Assembly (NCBI GenBank): GCA_014523695.1
Contig: JAATVS010000132.1
Span: forward strand, 1 to 6,121
Source: Nitrososphaerales archaeon TH5895
Lineage (GTDB): Archaea > Thermoproteota > Nitrososphaeria > Nitrososphaerales > Nitrososphaeraceae
Reading direction: 5' to 3'
Length of the DNA: 6,121 bases
The notes below the pieces were generated by a model that saw nothing but the letters and a program-made list of their open reading frames with translations, had not been told where the DNA came from and made no database searches. Of the stretch, positions 5,686-6,121 are shown in pieces. The first letter of the stretch is position 1. Each line of letters starts with the position of its first letter. The position numbers were made by a program, and so were the translations under genes.

Positions 5686-5769
5686 GAAATTTCTTTGTTC
5701 TACTTAATACGCTTCACTGAAGAACTAGAGCATTGATATTTTTCGCCTTCTCCTAGAGAATGCAATTCC

Positions 5770-5808
5770 AATAATATAGTAGGTTTCTATTAGCAGAAAT
5801 CAATTTCT
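5770..5808 (-). promoter_or_regulatory. possible promoter region of the TPR gene with a small palindrome
   Basis: The minus strand has TATATTATT (5770-5778), which could act as a TATA box with a start near 5750, and just upstream a perfect 6-bp dyad AGAAAT-CA-ATTTCT (5795-5808). Both are AT-rich and could be chance. If real, the promoter lies immediately before the broken TPR frame, which would fit a gene that lost its N-terminal codons but kept its promoter. Confidence 0.22.
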
Positions 5809-5846
5809 AATTACACACAAAAATCTAAACTGTGAGTAATTATGGC

Positions 5847-5853
5847 AAAAAAA
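5847..5853 (-). terminator. oligo-T terminator after the cupredoxin gene
   Basis: Seven consecutive T residues on the minus strand begin 12 bases after the stop codon at 5866-5868. No stem is obvious. U-tracts alone can end transcription in archaea. Confidence 0.4.
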
Positions 5854-5865
5854 GGAAGTAGGTTA

Positions 5866-6121
5866 CTACTGTACCGTTACAGTGCCTACTAGGAATGGAT
5901 GTAACGTACAGAAGTATGTATACTCTCCTGGTTCAGTGGGCATAGTTATCGGTTGGCTTTGTGTCATTGCACCCACCATCCCTGAGTCGAATTTACCGTC
6001 AGGAGTTGCGGTTTCAGCGTTTCCAGAAGTTGCGGTATGCAGAGCATTATCTTGATTGTCCCACACTATTGAGCCACCTGGCGAGACAGTTACAGGATCT
6101 GGATCGTATCCTTTCGCACTA
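5866..6121 (-). CDS. blue-copper protein (cupredoxin, amicyanin/plastocyanin-like), C-terminal part
   Basis: The gene enters from the right edge, so its start and any signal peptide lie outside. The visible 84 residues show the cupredoxin core: GYDPDPVTVSPGGSIVW (first strands), then DNQDNALHTATSG with the first copper His (codon 6037-6039), a loop (GNAETATPDGKFDSGM), MPTEPGEYTYFCTLHPFL with Cys (5908-5910) and the second His (5899-5901), and the final strand VGTVTVQ. The C-x2-H-x2 spacing matches amicyanin (CTPHPFM), where the third position is the axial Met; here it is Leu (codon CTA, 5890-5892). Such proteins carry single electrons, and in ammonia-oxidising archaea they are abundant and thought to replace cytochrome c; they act outside the cytoplasmic membrane. 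The gene could also be the last domain of a larger multi-domain protein. An oligo-T tract follows the stop. The fold call is secure; redox behaviour is inferred. Confidence 0.94.
   Translation of the reverse strand, partial: SAKGYDPDPVTVSPGGSIVWDNQDNALHTATSGNAETATPDGKFDSGMVGAMTQSQPITMPTEPGEYTYFCTLHPFLVGTVTVQ

Larger units (their letters stand above)
5141..5755 (-). pseudogene. TPR-repeat protein, 5' end disrupted by an in-frame TGA
   Basis: The intact frame 5141-5713 encodes about four to five tetratricopeptide repeats, a fold that binds protein partners. Units end in ALKIDPNH (twice) and MKRNPKD, and the C-terminus (AKNDPDFGKIKNIQRFKSIVEAI) has the DPDF...I...RF cap common in these proteins. 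The only usable start is TTG 5677, which falls inside helix B of a TPR unit with no ribosome-binding site. TPR-like sequence continues upstream: SVLSRTKKFQQALKCYEEAL begins at 5713, is preceded by TGA (5714-5716) and then by KAKNINALVLQ in the same frame, up to a TAG at 5753-5755. Reading the TGA as GGA (Gly) would restore a normal NALVLQGSVLSRTKKFQQAL helix A, so it looks like a single nonsense change in a gene that has also lost its real N-terminus. Alternatives are a sequencing error at 5716 or a functional short protein from TTG 5677. Two units share an almost identical 63-bp segment. No export signal is visible, so a cytoplasmic location is expected. Confidence 0.7.

Overview
The window looks like a piece of an archaeal chromosome, most likely an ammonia-oxidising thaumarchaeon of the Nitrososphaerales type. 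This placement is an inference. It rests on an amicyanin-like blue-copper protein at the right edge, a well-placed archaeal TATA box giving an apparently leaderless start (gene at 3052-3909), use of GTG/TTG starts, low-to-moderate GC, and TPR and multi-pass membrane proteins of a kind common in that group. No rRNA, tRNA, CRISPR array, transposase or integrase is visible.

Layout from left to right. Every gene is on the minus strand except one methyltransferase remnant. 99-905 is a cytoplasmic alpha/beta hydrolase with a complete Ser-Asp-His triad. 960-1089 may hold a broken or unusual small membrane protein. 1108-2517 is a protein with about ten membrane helices and no assigned function; its upstream region has a perfect 8-bp inverted repeat in the core promoter and a Shine-Dalgarno sequence that fits an out-of-frame ATG better than the gene's own GTG. 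2666-3001 (+) is the C-terminal remnant of an O-methyltransferase. 3052-3909 is a second alpha/beta hydrolase of a different subfamily with an N-terminal membrane anchor. The roughly 390-bp gap after it (3910-4299) has no gene but carries two strong inverted repeats and a likely terminator.

4300-5049 joins a small helix-hairpin-helix-like N-terminus to a five-helix membrane domain resembling CopD/DUF2269 proteins, and starts at TTG. 5141-5755 is a TPR-repeat gene whose reading frame continues upstream through an in-frame TGA, so it is probably a pseudogene; it also contains a nearly identical 63-bp duplicated segment. 5866-6121 is the C-terminal part of a cupredoxin that runs off the window and has Leu where the axial copper-ligand Met is expected.

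The genes do not form an obvious pathway. The picture is an accessory region with individually promoted genes, two decaying genes (methyltransferase, TPR protein) and several membrane or extracytoplasmic proteins (anchored hydrolase, two multi-pass proteins, cupredoxin). I see no convincing new multi-gene defence or biosynthetic system. The observations most worth checking are the cupredoxin ligand change, the promoter palindrome with its start-site conflict, and the interrupted 16-bp stem-loop at 4006-4058.
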